DNA of 22,396 nt from JBBQUP01 sp038212305 (GTDB taxonomy: Bacteria > Bacteroidota > Bacteroidia > Bacteroidales > Marinilabiliaceae), in contig JBBQUP010000062.1 in assembly GCA_038212305.1 (NCBI GenBank), positions 1 to 22,396 on the forward strand, in the 5' to 3' direction. Below, in pieces: positions 22,260 through 22,396 of this stretch. The translations under genes were made by a program, and so were the position numbers. Every line of letters starts with the position of its first letter. The stretch's first letter is position 1. The notes beneath the pieces were generated by a model. The model saw only the letters and a list, made by a program, of their open reading frames with translations, was not told the DNA's origin and did no database searches.

Positions 22260-22396
22260 CAATAGTCCGTTAGATTTTAAGCGGCAATTTTGCCGTATTC
22301 CAATAGTTCTTTGACAATTTTTTGATTTTTAGCAGTGTTTGGATTAATAGCAAACCTGCACATAAATCGTTCGAGCATCAATGTATTGTTGTACAA
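22260..22396 (-). mobile_element. End of a probable insertion sequence, right copy
   Basis: Exact reverse complement of 2-138. The element terminus is at 22260 (CAATAGTCCGTTAG on the plus strand) and its body runs off the right edge. The two copies point toward each other across the window. Confidence 0.65.
22277..22396 (-). CDS. C-terminal 39 codons of a probable transposase (partial, runs off right edge)
   Basis: Identical codons to the fragment at 2-121, on the opposite strand, with the stop at 22277-22279. See the left copy for the reasoning; the same doubt about family applies. Confidence 0.6.
   Translation of the reverse strand: MYNNTLMLERFMCRFAINPNTAKNQKIVKELLEYGKIAA

Larger units (their letters stand above)
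21895..22276. other. Non-coding region between EamA gene 2 and the right insertion sequence
   Basis: It holds the EamA promoter region, the partial MITE-like copy 3 and an adjoining palindromic repeat block. From about 22165 to 22259 I see only AT-rich DNA with no recognisable gene. Confidence 0.65.

Noticed and set aside
1..22396. tRNA, rRNA or riboswitch genes
   Set aside because: I looked in all gaps and saw no cloverleaf, rRNA-like block or recognisable aptamer motif; structured gaps are explained by the repeats listed.

Overview
The window looks like chromosomal DNA of a Bacteroidota bacterium, probably Bacteroidales or Marinilabiliales-like. The base composition is AT-rich. Several candidate promoters match the Bacteroidota pattern (TTG, about 20 bases, TAnnTTTG). 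There is a BY-kinase with a GYGYGY tail, SPOR-like domains and a rhodanese-fused CoA-disulfide reductase. Ribosome binding sites are weak throughout. Species cannot be told from the sequence alone.

Layout. (1) 1-138 and 22260-22396 are the same 137-base sequence in opposite orientation. It is the 3' end of a gene plus the terminus of a probable insertion sequence. The left copy cuts a Crp/Fnr regulator gene (125-661, minus) just before its DNA-binding domain. (2) 662-1362 is a non-coding nest of palindromic repeats plus a 143-bp MITE-like element. (3) 1363-3363 encodes a CoA-disulfide-reductase-like flavoprotein with two rhodanese domains, the first lacking its cysteine. A strong bidirectional terminator follows. 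(4) 8212-3478 (minus) is a three-gene exopolysaccharide export operon: tandem SPOR-like protein, Wza-like outer-membrane lipoprotein, Wzc-like tyrosine kinase. (5) 8632-15761 (plus) is a TetR-controlled efflux operon: TetR, TolC-like channel, HlyD-like lipoprotein, two ABC ATPases and two ABC-2 permeases. It resembles E. coli cecR-ybhGFSR, with YbhF split into two genes and an outer-membrane channel added. (6) 15960-16607 is a secreted NlpC/P60 peptidase with its own promoter. (7) 17150-18094 holds a NifX/NifB-C-like protein with a four-cysteine tail and a small helical protein of unknown function. (8) 18346-21894 holds two EamA transporters flanking a dihydropyrimidinase-like protein that has lost its metal ligands.

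The most unusual signal is non-coding. The gaps between plus-strand genes from 9262 to 18345 are filled with degenerate 7-bp units (TTGATAC, TAAACCC, ACAAGAC, ATGAGAC), most ending in C and kept in phase for up to about 80-110 bases. Two gaps also carry 8-bp arrays (TAATTTGC). Two gaps share the same order: octads, then heptads, then a TTGATAC-like unit with an A-rich stretch, then the start codon. Two gaps fold as long imperfect hairpins. I do not recognise this repeat family by name.
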